Of a DNA stretch of 64,000 nt, positions 8,340 through 16,847 are shown piece by piece. Each line of letters starts with the position of its first letter. Position 1 is the stretch's first letter. The stretch is from contig NZ_JABBYC010000011.1 of NCBI RefSeq assembly GCF_016742955.1, positions 1-64,000 of the forward strand. Direction: 5' to 3'. The notes below the pieces were generated by a model. That model did no database searches, was not told where the DNA came from, and saw only the letters and a program-made list of their open reading frames with translations. The stretch is from Myceligenerans indicum. Its GTDB lineage: Bacteria > Actinomycetota > Actinomycetes > Actinomycetales > Cellulomonadaceae. The translations under genes and the position numbers were made by a program.

Positions 8340-9638
8340 GTGACGTCGATGTTGGACCTGCTGACCGAGCTTCTGGACCGGTCGATCGAGGAGGTCGTCG
8401 AAGCGGCCTCACCGGAGTCGTTCGACCGTCCGTTGATCCGCCACAACGCGGATATGTGGCACAACGGCCTGCACGAGCTCCTCCATGCCGTGTCGGCACC
8501 CGCCCCTGGCGAACAGGAATCTCGTGCTCGAGAGGCCCTCGTCTGGATGATGACCGTCCGACCAGGCCGAGTGGAGTTGTTCACGCGGCACGGGATCCCT
8601 GACACGGTCATGCAGGCACTCACACCGCAGCCGTGGCCCGATACGGGACGCGACTATCGCGGGCTGGTCCGTCCCCTGCCCGCGGCAATGTCCCCGAGCG
8701 TGGTCGACGAGGTCCTTGGCGACTACGACCTCCACGAGGCGTCGATCGAGAGGGTTGAGGTCGAGCGGACCCGGGGCGCTCTCACGGCACACGTGACCGC
8801 TTCAGTTGCCCGGCGGTTCGCTCTCCTTGACCCCAGGGCCCGTGACGCGAGCCTGAGTGTTGAGCTCGACGACGTCACAGACCTCGTCTTCGACCAGGAC
8901 GACCGCCACGGCCTGACCTTGATCGCAGCCGACGGTGAGGTCACCGTCGGCATCGGAAAGAAGGGCCACGGCTACGCCCGCCGCGCGACACTCCGGCTCG
9001 AAGACCACCATTGGCACCTGTCGGCAGCCGGACTGGCCGCCGACGTGGTCAGGCCCCACACAGTCCTACTGACACAGGACACCGGCCCAGTCACCGAGCT
9101 GACTCCCGACGCCAGTCGGGTCGCGTGGGTCCTGCGTCTGACGATGCGCGAGATCCGCATCGCACGCAGCCCACTGCGAGCAGCCTCGCCCGGTATCCGA
9201 GCACTGGCGAACGCCGTCCGGGGAGCAGGTTCCGACTTGAGAGCCATCGCCGACCTCCCGCCAGCTCGGCGCGACGCTGCTTTCGCCGACCTCCTGCAAC
9301 GTTGGAAGCGCGACCGACCAGCCCTCGCCGGCCGCATCACGGACAATCTCGAACACCTCACACCCGCACCCCACCTCGCCCCTGGGGAAGACCGCATCGA
9401 TCCTGCCCGCTCGCGAGCGATACTCTCGGCGGCCGAGCCCCGCCACCTGTCTTGGACCGTCGATGCCACCGCCCCGAGTGAACCTCGCGGGCCGACGTTG
9501 ACAGTGATCGAAGCCGGGCGCGACGCCGCCGACGGCAGTTGGCGCCTGATGAGCCACGCCACGACCCATCCCCACCGTGCCCGCATCACGACCACCGGCT
9601 ACACCGTTGCAGGTGGCAGGGCCATCACCTCGACCTGA
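8340..9638 (+). CDS. Large hypothetical protein
   Basis: A 432-residue soluble protein. GTG 8340 is chosen because GGGAG at 8326-8330 is well placed; ATG 8349 is an alternative. No domain recognised. The N-terminal ~120 residues are helical; the middle (RATLRLEDHHWHLSAAGLAA) suggests beta structure, and the C-terminal third ends in alternating polar and hydrophobic strands. It starts 26 bp from the divergent SUKH gene. Nothing indicates a signal peptide or membrane helix. Confidence 0.7.
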   Translation: MTSMLDLLTELLDRSIEEVVEAASPESFDRPLIRHNADMWHNGLHELLHAVSAPAPGEQESRAREALVWMMTVRPGRVELFTRHGIPDTVMQALTPQPWPDTGRDYRGLVRPLPAAMSPSVVDEVLGDYDLHEASIERVEVERTRGALTAHVTASVARRFALLDPRARDASLSVELDDVTDLVFDQDDRHGLTLIAADGEVTVGIGKKGHGYARRATLRLEDHHWHLSAAGLAADVVRPHTVLLTQDTGPVTELTPDASRVAWVLRLTMREIRIARSPLRAASPGIRALANAVRGAGSDLRAIADLPPARRDAAFADLLQRWKRDRPALAGRITDNLEHLTPAPHLAPGEDRIDPARSRAILSAAEPRHLSWTVDATAPSEPRGPTLTVIEAGRDAADGSWRLMSHATTHPHRARITTTGYTVAGGRAITST

Positions 9639-9724
9639 GGTTCGTCGGTGGGTGCTCACGCACCCTGCGTGCCAGGGTGCGCGAGAAGTCCAAAGCGTTC
9701 GGCTGATCGGTTACTTTGCGTGCC

Positions 9725-10111
9725 ATGAGCTACGACATCCTTGCGTTCGAACCGAGTGCCGTCACCGATGCGGACTTCCCGGCATGGTGGGAGGTTCAGT
9801 CGGAGTGGCCCGAGGACCACTCCTACAACGATCCCAGCGTCACGACGGCGAACCTGCAGGCCTTCTACCGCGACCTCACTCAGATCTTCCCGCCCATGAA
9901 CGGCCCGGGAGTGCCGACGGACGACGAGATCCGACAAGCCCCTGAGCTCGAGAGCCGAATGACCGACTATTCGGTAGGCACCTCGCTGATCTACGCGGCC
10001 TTCGCCTGGAGTCAGGCTCGGGAGGCTCGCACAGTCTTCAGCACGCTCGCCGAGAAGTACCGGGTCGCCGTCGCTTGGGTCAGCGACCACGGGTCCATCG
10101 TCCGGCCGTAG
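9725..10111 (+). CDS. Conserved hypothetical, small
   Basis: A 128-residue protein from ATG 9725 (MSYDILAFEPSAVTDADFPA). Aromatic-rich N-terminal half with 'WWEVQSEWPEDHSYNDP', then a helical region 'LIYAAFAWSQAREA' and a terminal strand 'YRVAVAWVSDHG'. It resembles small orphan families found beside SUKH and DUF1963 genes, but I cannot name it. The upstream in-frame ATG 9716 is only three codons away. Confidence 0.65.
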   Translation: MSYDILAFEPSAVTDADFPAWWEVQSEWPEDHSYNDPSVTTANLQAFYRDLTQIFPPMNGPGVPTDDEIRQAPELESRMTDYSVGTSLIYAAFAWSQAREARTVFSTLAEKYRVAVAWVSDHGSIVRP

Positions 10112-10327
10112 TCTGCTCAACGTGAAGTCTGGCATCGACAAGGGCCGCCGCGCCCTCATGCTGGGTTGAGGCCGCAGTAGGCCGGTCATTGCTCGGGAAG
10201 ACAGCGGAGGAGGACGCGGCATCCCGGAGCACACAAGGCGCACGCACGGTTGAAGCTGAGTCCTGGTGCGATGAGATGGGCAGGACGAACAGCGAGTGCG
10301 AACTCGGTGGTCGACAGAGCCTGTGCT

Positions 10328-10768
10328 CTACGGCTTGCGTGAAGTGACGACGACGAGGTCGCCCGCCCACTGCCTGAGAGTGATGCGGGCGGTATCGAAG
10401 GTGATGTCGGCTCCGGCAAGCTCGCCGATCTCGTTGTGCCAGGGCTCTGCTGCGGTGACCCTGGCGCCGACCACGGCGGACAAATCATCGGCTGACTCGT
10501 CAATCAGAATTCGGCTCCAGAGGCCGACTTCGCGGCCAAGGTGCTCCCGTTCAGGCGGAGTGGCCTCCAGGTAGGGGTCGACCCATGGGTCGCTGCTGAC
10601 GTCCAGCGTCCAGTCGGAGCGCACGTCAAGAACCGTGACCTGGCCGTCGTCCCAGATGAGTTCAAGCGGACCAGTGGAGGTTGCGGGCTCTCCCGTGAAC
10701 TGGTGGACGAATCGACTGACGGCCGCGCATCGGCGCCCGACGAGTTCCGGCAGGTCGAAGCTGTTCAT
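10328..10768 (-). CDS. Conserved hypothetical protein
   Basis: A 146-residue protein from ATG 10768, preceded by GGAGA about 7 bases upstream. The longer frame upstream is compositionally unlike coding sequence. Recognisable conserved phrases are GPLELIWDDGQVTVLDVRSD, DPWVDPYLEA, and ITLRQWAGDLVVV at the end, suggesting a small beta-rich domain. I have no family name or function. It is convergent with the preceding plus-strand gene across a 216-bp gap in which I see nothing else. Confidence 0.65.
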   Translation of the reverse strand: MNSFDLPELVGRRCAAVSRFVHQFTGEPATSTGPLELIWDDGQVTVLDVRSDWTLDVSSDPWVDPYLEATPPEREHLGREVGLWSRILIDESADDLSAVVGARVTAAEPWHNEIGELAGADITFDTARITLRQWAGDLVVVTSRKP

Positions 10769-11202
10769 GACCGTCTCCATTCGAGCGTCCTGATGCTCGG
10801 GGTACCGAGGCCGGCGTCGCCATGCTGTCGGCTCGAGTGAAGTCGAGAAGCGCCGAAGCGAACAAGCATGCCTGTTCAGAATGCCACGACTGCGTGCGAG
10901 CCTACCGGGCGCGAGCATGCCTCCGGCCCAAGTCCCGTCCGGCGCCTCGGAGTCGCGTGGTGGCCAGTCCTGCGGGCGCCTCCCGATGACGATGAGCGAG
11001 CGAAGGGCTGAGCCGAAGGCATCGCGAATGGGTGCCGGGGGCGGCACAGAACGGCACGAGTGCGCTCCCGCCGGCGCAGGTGCCGCGGGTGTGCCCGACG
11101 TGCTTCGTCCAACTTCCCGCGACCGGGCGCTGCGACGACTGCGACTGACCACCTACGCGGCAAGGGTCAGGGCCGGCCCGATTGGCGCTTGCCAAGGGCT
11201 TC
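10769..11202. other. 434-bp gap, no gene recognised
   Basis: Several open frames cross this stretch, but all are Arg/Ser/Pro/Gly-rich shadows without domain phrases or convincing starts. It separates the divergent genes at 10768 and 11203 and should contain both promoters; no clear hexamers stand out. Confidence 0.5.
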
Positions 11203-12027
11203 ATGGTTCCCGGCATGATGTTGGCCGTGGAGGAGACGAGAGCGCTTGGTGCCGACCCGGGTGCGGCTTGGCTGAGGCCGCGACGGCAGATGGCATTCGC
11301 CCTGGCCGTGGAACCGATCGTCGACGTGCGGGCGAAGCTCGGTAGGCAGCCCGCGTGGCTCGACGGACCCCAGTGGCCGCAGTCCGCCGCGAGCGGTGAG
11401 CAGATGATGTTCGTCGGGCAGTTCCCGATCCCCGGTGACGAGCGCCGGATGGCCTATCTCTTCATGACGGACGGCGGCGACGGGCTTCTTCCCACGTGGG
11501 AGGCCGAGGGAGGCGAGAACGCGCTCATCATCCAGCCCGGCGGACGTGTGCCGACGTTCATCAAGACAGTCTGCTCCGCGACGGGGCCCAGGCTGTGGAA
11601 GCGTGGACCGGAGTGGAACGGGGGCCCTCCGGTCGAGCTGTCCGTCAACCTCGTGCCGTTCGATGCTGAGGCAGAAGGGTGGCTGGAGCTCGCAGCGAAC
11701 TACTGCGAGGCAGAGCGCAACGGGCTCTCCGGTCAGTTCCCCGAGGAGGCGGCGGCAGCCCCTCGCAGCTACATCGGTGGCAGGCCCGTTTTGTGGCAGC
11801 CGCATCTGCCCTTGCCTGTGGGCTGCTGCCACCGGAGCGGCCGTATCCGCTGCCGGACGACGTCGCGGCGACGATCGGCGCGAGCGTCGCCGATGTCTCG
11901 GGGAGCAGGAGGTGAAACTCGGTCTAGTTCGCCGTCGGCCGCTCCGGCCGCTCAACTTTCCGTTGCTGGGGGTCGACTGCTTACGGGCGCGAGTTCGCCG
12001 GCGACCCATGCCACTTGGAAGCAGTGA
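11203..12027 (+). CDS. DUF1963 (YwqG-like) protein with abnormal C-terminus
   Basis: From ATG 11203 (AAGGG 5-6 bases upstream; TTG 11182 is an alternative) the product contains LGRQPAWLDGPQWPQSAASG, then FVGQFPIPGDERRMAYLFMT and SYIGGRPVLWQPHLP, the conserved order of DUF1963/YwqG. Around 11820 homology stops; the frame continues through Arg/Ser-rich sequence to 12027. In another frame from ~11990 a peptide YGREFAGDPCHLEAVSRNRL appears, likely debris of a second gene. I read this as a chimera: the DUF1963 core minus its true end. Confidence 0.6.
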   Translation: MVPGMMLAVEETRALGADPGAAWLRPRRQMAFALAVEPIVDVRAKLGRQPAWLDGPQWPQSAASGEQMMFVGQFPIPGDERRMAYLFMTDGGDGLLPTWEAEGGENALIIQPGGRVPTFIKTVCSATGPRLWKRGPEWNGGPPVELSVNLVPFDAEAEGWLELAANYCEAERNGLSGQFPEEAAAAPRSYIGGRPVLWQPHLPLPVGCCHRSGRIRCRTTSRRRSARASPMSRGAGGETRSSSPSAAPAAQLSVAGGRLLTGASSPATHATWKQ

Positions 12028-12091
12028 GTCGCAACCGGCTGGTGCTGTGCGACCTCACCGAGCGCACCCGGGACAGCGACATGTGGCCGCG

Positions 12092-12361
12092 TCAGCCGTG
12101 CATTGCATCGGCGCCCACTCGAAGATCCCTGAAGTCGATGACGGCCAGGTAGGCAGCTTGGATGAACTGCGCGAGGTCGCCCCCGGACACCATCCAGATG
12201 TCTTCAACGACTCGTTCTGGCGGAGACGTTTCTCCGTAGCAGTCGTGCCACGCGAAGTCGAGTAGTGCGAGCGCATCGAGCGCCGCATCGGCCTGGTCGC
12301 CGAAGACCTCCGCCGCCTGTTTGCTTCTGCTTGCCCTTCGGTTCGCTTCGCTCGTGATCAT
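12092..12361 (-). CDS. Small conserved hypothetical
   Basis: An 89-residue, mainly helical protein from ATG 12361. The stretch DQADAALDALALLDFAWHDC followed by YGETSPPERVVEDIW and GGDLAQFIQAAYLAVIDFRD has the look of a real small domain from immunity-gene regions. No catalytic motif. It is divergent from the nuclease-RecQ gene. Confidence 0.55.
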   Translation of the reverse strand: MITSEANRRASRSKQAAEVFGDQADAALDALALLDFAWHDCYGETSPPERVVEDIWMVSGGDLAQFIQAAYLAVIDFRDLRVGADAMHG

Positions 12362-12472
12362 GCGCGGAGTCTGTCAGAGAGCCAGTGTTCGCCGGCCACT
12401 CGACGTGGCGCCTGTCCACCAGATAGTGACGAAGTGTGTTAAATCAGCGCTACGATTCAGGTCTCCGGAAAT

Positions 12473-15400
12473 TTGACGAAGAGGCGGCTGGTGGAACGTC
12501 GGGTCGTGTGGGCAGAGCGGTCGTTCCGACCCGGTTGGTCGCTGCTCTACACCCCGGCCGGTGGACGGTTGGCCTTCGATGAAGCTGCTGATCCGCCTGC
12601 GGGGTTGTCCGACGACGTGCGGGGCCGAATCCGCCGCTTGACGAGTCAGGCGTGCTTCGCCGTGCCGAGCGCGACTGCTCCGGTCTCGGACGATGTCCGA
12701 TACGTGGCTTCGGTTCTGCTGAAGATCCTGCAGCGCGGTGAGAACCCGGTGATCCGCGGCCGGGTTGCAGATCTGCTGAGTGAGGCCGAGCGCCCCGGCG
12801 CGATGACTGGCGAGTCCGTGGTGGCGTCGGCGATCGGGCCGGTCTTGGAGCCCTTGGTGCTCGACCCGGCATTCGAGCTGGATCCGACCTACGAGGCACC
12901 GTTGTGGCAGGCGATCGTCTCGGAGGCTGCGCCGATTGCGCGCTTCGTATACCCGCAGCCCTCGCTGGAGGCTCTTCTGGGCACGGTTGATGGTGTGGGG
13001 GATCGCTGGGCGGACTTCTTGGTCTCCGCTCCGTGGTACACGAAGCCGGTAGTCGTCGAGATCGACGGTAGCCAGCACCGCACGGCCCGAAGCGTCGATC
13101 AGGCGCGAGACGGCGCTCTCGAGCGGGCCGGCTACAAGGCATCGCGCTACTCAGGCCCGGAAGCCGTCGCACCCGGCGGAAGGCTGCGGCGAGGACTGCG
13201 GGCGGTTCCCGACGGTTTGGCGGGCATGGCGGACCCGGACACCACCCGGCTGCTGTACGGTCCGGCGGCGGTGACCCGCGTCGGGATCGCGATCGCTCTC
13301 CTTCTGAGGGACGGGCACCTGCGCCCCGGTCGCAACTGGGATCTCGACGTGCGCGACCCGTTCGACCTTGCATTGCCAGCCGTACTTGACGTGCTGGACC
13401 TCCTCGGCGCGGTGTCAGACATCTGGTCCGCAGCGGTCCTGCCTGTGCAGGTCAGCGTGAACGGCCGAAGTTTCCTTCGGGACGAGACGGGGCTCTTCAG
13501 GGAGTCTGACGGCGAGAGCCCGGTCGCGGACGTGAAAGTCGATGCTGCACGCCTCGTCTTGGAGCCGTTCACCGCACCCCACGCGGTGCTGCCGCAGGTC
13601 GACGACGTACCCACCGCCGTCGTGCGCGGTGCACATCTGCCGGTGGATCTCGCGTGGATACCGGCCGTGTCCCGGACCCGGCGGCAGGCCACCGACCAGC
13701 CGAATGTAGACCGAGGGCTGGACGTCCTCGTACGGTGGTTGTTCGGTTATGACGGTTTCCGGCCCGGTCAGCGAGAGGCCGTTCAGCGGATCCTGACGGG
13801 CGAGGACGCCTGCGTGCTGCTGCCCACTGGCGCCGGCAAGTCGTTGATCTACCAGATTGCGGGCCTGCTGCGCCCGGGCCTGACGCTCGTCGTGGATCCG
13901 ATCGTGTCGCTCATCGACGACCAGGAACGCCGTCTTCGCGCCGACGGGATCGACCGGGTGGTGGCCATCCACGCCCGTCGGATCGCGAACAAGGCTAAGG
14001 CCGCCGCGATCCTCGAGTTGATCACCGACGGCGGTGCCGCGTTCGCGTTCGTGACGCCCGAACGGCTACAGACGGCCGCCTTCCGCGAGGCCCTCGAGCA
14101 GGTCGCTGAGCACCTGATGGTGAATCTCGCGGTCGTGGACGAGGCCCATTGCGTCTCGGAGTGGGGTCACGACTTCCGGGCTGCGTACCTGCGTGTCGGA
14201 CGCAACCTGCGGTTGCTGTGTAGCGGGGACGACGACGTTCTGCCGCCGTTGCTTGCGCTGACCGGGACGGCCAGCCCTGCGGTCCTGCGCGATCTGCGCC
14301 GCGAACTCGAATGGCCTGGGCAACCGTTTCACCTGCACCGGGCTGACAACTTCGACCGCACGAACCTCACCTTCGACGTCGTCCATTCGAACGAAGAGCG
14401 TCTCCTCGCGGACGTTGCCGAGGTCATCACCACCACATTTCCCGACCGGTTCGGCTGTACGGCTGCGGAGCTCGTCGCCTTGGCACGCCGAGACACACGG
14501 TCGGGCCTGATCTTCACGCCCCATGTCAACGGCAGCCTCGGGCTGAAGGCAGTTGAGGGCGCTGTCGTCGCAGGATATGACCGTATCGCTCAGGACGGGC
14601 CAGAAGAGGAGCTGCTGATCAAGGGCAGAGTCGGCCTGTACTCCGGCTCGCCACCCAGGGGCACTTCCACTGCGATGTGGGAGAGCGTGAAGTCTGTGGA
14701 GGCGGCTCGTTTCCTGTCGAACGAGACTGCGATGCTCATTTCGACAAAAGCGTTCGGTATGGGCGTGGACAAGCCGAACATCCGCTGGACCGTCCACGTC
14801 GGCTTCCCCTCCTCGATCGAGTCCTTCGCGCAGGAAGCGGGACGCGCGGGGCGCGACGGCCTGGACTCGCAGTGTGTTCTGGTCACAAGCCTTCCGTCTG
14901 ACGACGACAGCACTCGAAGCGTTCTGGACCCGCTGGCCGACCGGGAAGAACGCGCTAAGTCAGCCGCCAACCTGCCTGAGAGCGACCTGAAGAGGCAGCT
15001 CTACTTCCTCAACAACAGCTTCAAGGGCCAGGAGACGGAGTTCCGTCACTCCAGCACGCTGCTTCGCCGCCTCCTGCCAAAGGGATCATTCGCTCGTGTC
15101 GAGATCCCGCGACAACCGGAGTTCCAACGTCAGTGGCAGAGCGAGAAGCGACCGCTGGAGCCGACGTCGGGCGATCAGGAGAAGGCGCTCTATCGGTTGG
15201 CGATGATCGGCGTCGTCGACGACTACACGATCGAGTACGGGTCGCGAAAGTTCACGATCGACCTCGGAGACCTGTCACCTGAGGGCCTCGACCGGGCGCT
15301 CCTGGACTTCGCCGACCGCATCGACCCCGGCAGGCTGCGTGCCCACCGGCAGGCGCTTTCGGTTGCACCGGAGTCCGTCGACCGCAGGGCTGAGCATCAT

Positions 15401-16096
15401 CTGCGGCACCTCCTGAACATGATCTACGGCGTCGTGGAACCCGCCCGCGTGCACGCTCTGGCAGAGATGTACCGGCTCACGCGCCTGGGGCGGGATCAGG
15501 ACGACACCAGGCGGCACACTGCGGTTCGCGACGCGATCCGTAGCTATCTCTCCGACGGGCTCATAGCGGCGGTCCTTGTGCGTGTCGCGGCGAGACAGGG
15601 CGTCGACGTGACATCGGCACTGGCCGAGATCGACGCAGCCAAGGTCGACGACCCCTCTGAGCTTGCAGGTGCCGCAGCTCGCCAGCTTCAGGCCTACCCG
15701 GACCAGCCCGTTCTCCGCGTGGCCCGGGGGGTCGGGGAGGCGCTTCGGCGAGACCTCGATCCGGAGGTCGTCGAGGTCAACCTCCGGTCCGCGTTCGCCC
15801 GACTTGGTGAGTTCGGCGTCGGCCACGACGACGCACTGAAGCTGTTCAGGTGGATTACACGGAAGCTACGCTCCGACTTCGATGGTCAAGGCCGTCGTAG
15901 CCTGGCGCTGGTGTGGCAGATCGCCCACGAGACCGGCCTTCCAGCAGATCTCCTCGAACCGGTCGAGGAGGAAGTCCTGGCATCGGCCCGGCAGGGCGAT
16001 GCCGACCCTGCGGAACTGCGCACGGTACTGGCCCGGCGTGTCCACCGATGGGCTGGACGGACGGCGGCGGCCTGGAGCACACCCCCGACCATGTGA
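12473..16096 (+). CDS. RecQ-family helicase with N-terminal PD-(D/E)XK-like nuclease domain
   Basis: A 1207-residue protein. TTG 12473 is the longest start; GTG 12491 has the better ribosome site (AAGAGG at 12479-12484). Residues ~180-225 contain VVVEIDGSQHRT followed by 'D..RDGALERAGYKASRYSG', the E-x-D/H pattern of Vsr/DUF559-type endonuclease folds. Residues ~425-800 are a RecQ-type superfamily 2 helicase: GAGKS at 453-457, DEAH at 556-559 with 'CVSEWGHDFR', LTGTAS, and RAGRDG at 791-796. The last ~350 residues are helical and unrecognised. Predicted role: ATP-driven DNA unwinding coupled to cleavage. It heads a three-gene operon with two membrane-associated proteins, next to Zorya. Defence function is inferred from neighbourhood. 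Confidence 0.85.
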   Translation: MTKRRLVERRVVWAERSFRPGWSLLYTPAGGRLAFDEAADPPAGLSDDVRGRIRRLTSQACFAVPSATAPVSDDVRYVASVLLKILQRGENPVIRGRVADLLSEAERPGAMTGESVVASAIGPVLEPLVLDPAFELDPTYEAPLWQAIVSEAAPIARFVYPQPSLEALLGTVDGVGDRWADFLVSAPWYTKPVVVEIDGSQHRTARSVDQARDGALERAGYKASRYSGPEAVAPGGRLRRGLRAVPDGLAGMADPDTTRLLYGPAAVTRVGIAIALLLRDGHLRPGRNWDLDVRDPFDLALPAVLDVLDLLGAVSDIWSAAVLPVQVSVNGRSFLRDETGLFRESDGESPVADVKVDAARLVLEPFTAPHAVLPQVDDVPTAVVRGAHLPVDLAWIPAVSRTRRQATDQPNVDRGLDVLVRWLFGYDGFRPGQREAVQRILTGEDACVLLPTGAGKSLIYQIAGLLRPGLTLVVDPIVSLIDDQERRLRADGIDRVVAIHARRIANKAKAAAILELITDGGAAFAFVTPERLQTAAFREALEQVAEHLMVNLAVVDEAHCVSEWGHDFRAAYLRVGRNLRLLCSGDDDVLPPLLALTGTASPAVLRDLRRELEWPGQPFHLHRADNFDRTNLTFDVVHSNEERLLADVAEVITTTFPDRFGCTAAELVALARRDTRSGLIFTPHVNGSLGLKAVEGAVVAGYDRIAQDGPEEELLIKGRVGLYSGSPPRGTSTAMWESVKSVEAARFLSNETAMLISTKAFGMGVDKPNIRWTVHVGFPSSIESFAQEAGRAGRDGLDSQCVLVTSLPSDDDSTRSVLDPLADREERAKSAANLPESDLKRQLYFLNNSFKGQETEFRHSSTLLRRLLPKGSFARVEIPRQPEFQRQWQSEKRPLEPTSGDQEKALYRLAMIGVVDDYTIEYGSRKFTIDLGDLSPEGLDRALLDFADRIDPGRLRAHRQALSVAPESVDRRAEHHLRHLLNMIYGVVEPARVHALAEMYRLTRLGRDQDDTRRHTAVRDAIRSYLSDGLIAAVLVRVAARQGVDVTSALAEIDAAKVDDPSELAGAAARQLQAYPDQPVLRVARGVGEALRRDLDPEVVEVNLRSAFARLGEFGVGHDDALKLFRWITRKLRSDFDGQGRRSLALVWQIAHETGLPADLLEPVEEEVLASARQGDADPAELRTVLARRVHRWAGRTAAAWSTPPTM

Positions 16097-16127
16097 CCGC
16101 CATGCCCCACGACCTGACGAGGTTTCC

Positions 16128-16637
16128 ATGACGTCCGACGACACGACACTCGAAGCAGTTATCGACGACTTCACCACCGTCGAGCGCGCCCTCTCCGATT
16201 TCGTCCGCCGCGGAGAGTCCTTCACCCAGGCAGCCGACGCCCTCGACAAGCGCGCCGACGCCTTGGAAGCCGCAGAGAAGGCGATCCAGGCCGGCGCCAG
16301 CGCCTTCTACGACACCGGTTCCGAGCTGCGTGACGTCTCCCGTGACCTGCGCAGCATCACCCGCCGCCTCCACGCGGCCGACCTCGACCGGCTCCAGCAC
16401 GCACTTGCCGGCATCAAAGGGGCGCTCGAGATCTTCCGTGAGGAGCAGGCCGCGACGAGGCGACTTGGTGAGACGCTGTCGCGTGAGGTCCGTGACCTCT
16501 CCGCCACGCACCACCGGGACCACAACGGGACCACCACGAGCATCGCCAAGGTGCGAAGCGCCCTGACCCTCCTCACGGTGATCGCCGGGGCAGGGCTTGC
16601 CGGAACGATCATCACGATCGTGCTCGGCTTGTCGTGA
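16128..16637 (+). CDS. Coiled-coil protein with C-terminal membrane anchor
   Basis: A 169-residue protein from ATG 16128 (GACGAGG about 7 bases upstream), 31 bp after the helicase stop. Residues ~10-135 are heptad-like helix rich in A, L, E and R, with repeats such as ADALDKRADALEAAEKAIQA. Residues ~144-167 form one membrane helix (ALTLLTVIAGAGLAGTIITI) ending at the C-terminus, so this looks tail-anchored with the coiled coil in the cytoplasm. No enzymatic motif. Spacing suggests cotranscription with the helicase; a tethering or sensing role is inference. Confidence 0.75.
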   Translation: MTSDDTTLEAVIDDFTTVERALSDFVRRGESFTQAADALDKRADALEAAEKAIQAGASAFYDTGSELRDVSRDLRSITRRLHAADLDRLQHALAGIKGALEIFREEQAATRRLGETLSREVRDLSATHHRDHNGTTTSIAKVRSALTLLTVIAGAGLAGTIITIVLGLS

Positions 16638-16847
16638 GTCATCGCGATAACTCGACCAAGGAAGGCAACAGGAGGGACTCACCGGTCGACTCGTCATCGC
16701 GCGGAGCGACGGTCCGCTGGGTGAAGTTGAGGTTCGTGGCACGACGGGACGTGAGATTTCGCCGAGTTGCGAGGTAGGCGCAGTAGGCTCGCAGGCAGCG
16801 ATCGGTGGCATTTCCAGTGGTTGCATGCTTGTGCGAGAGGAGATCGC

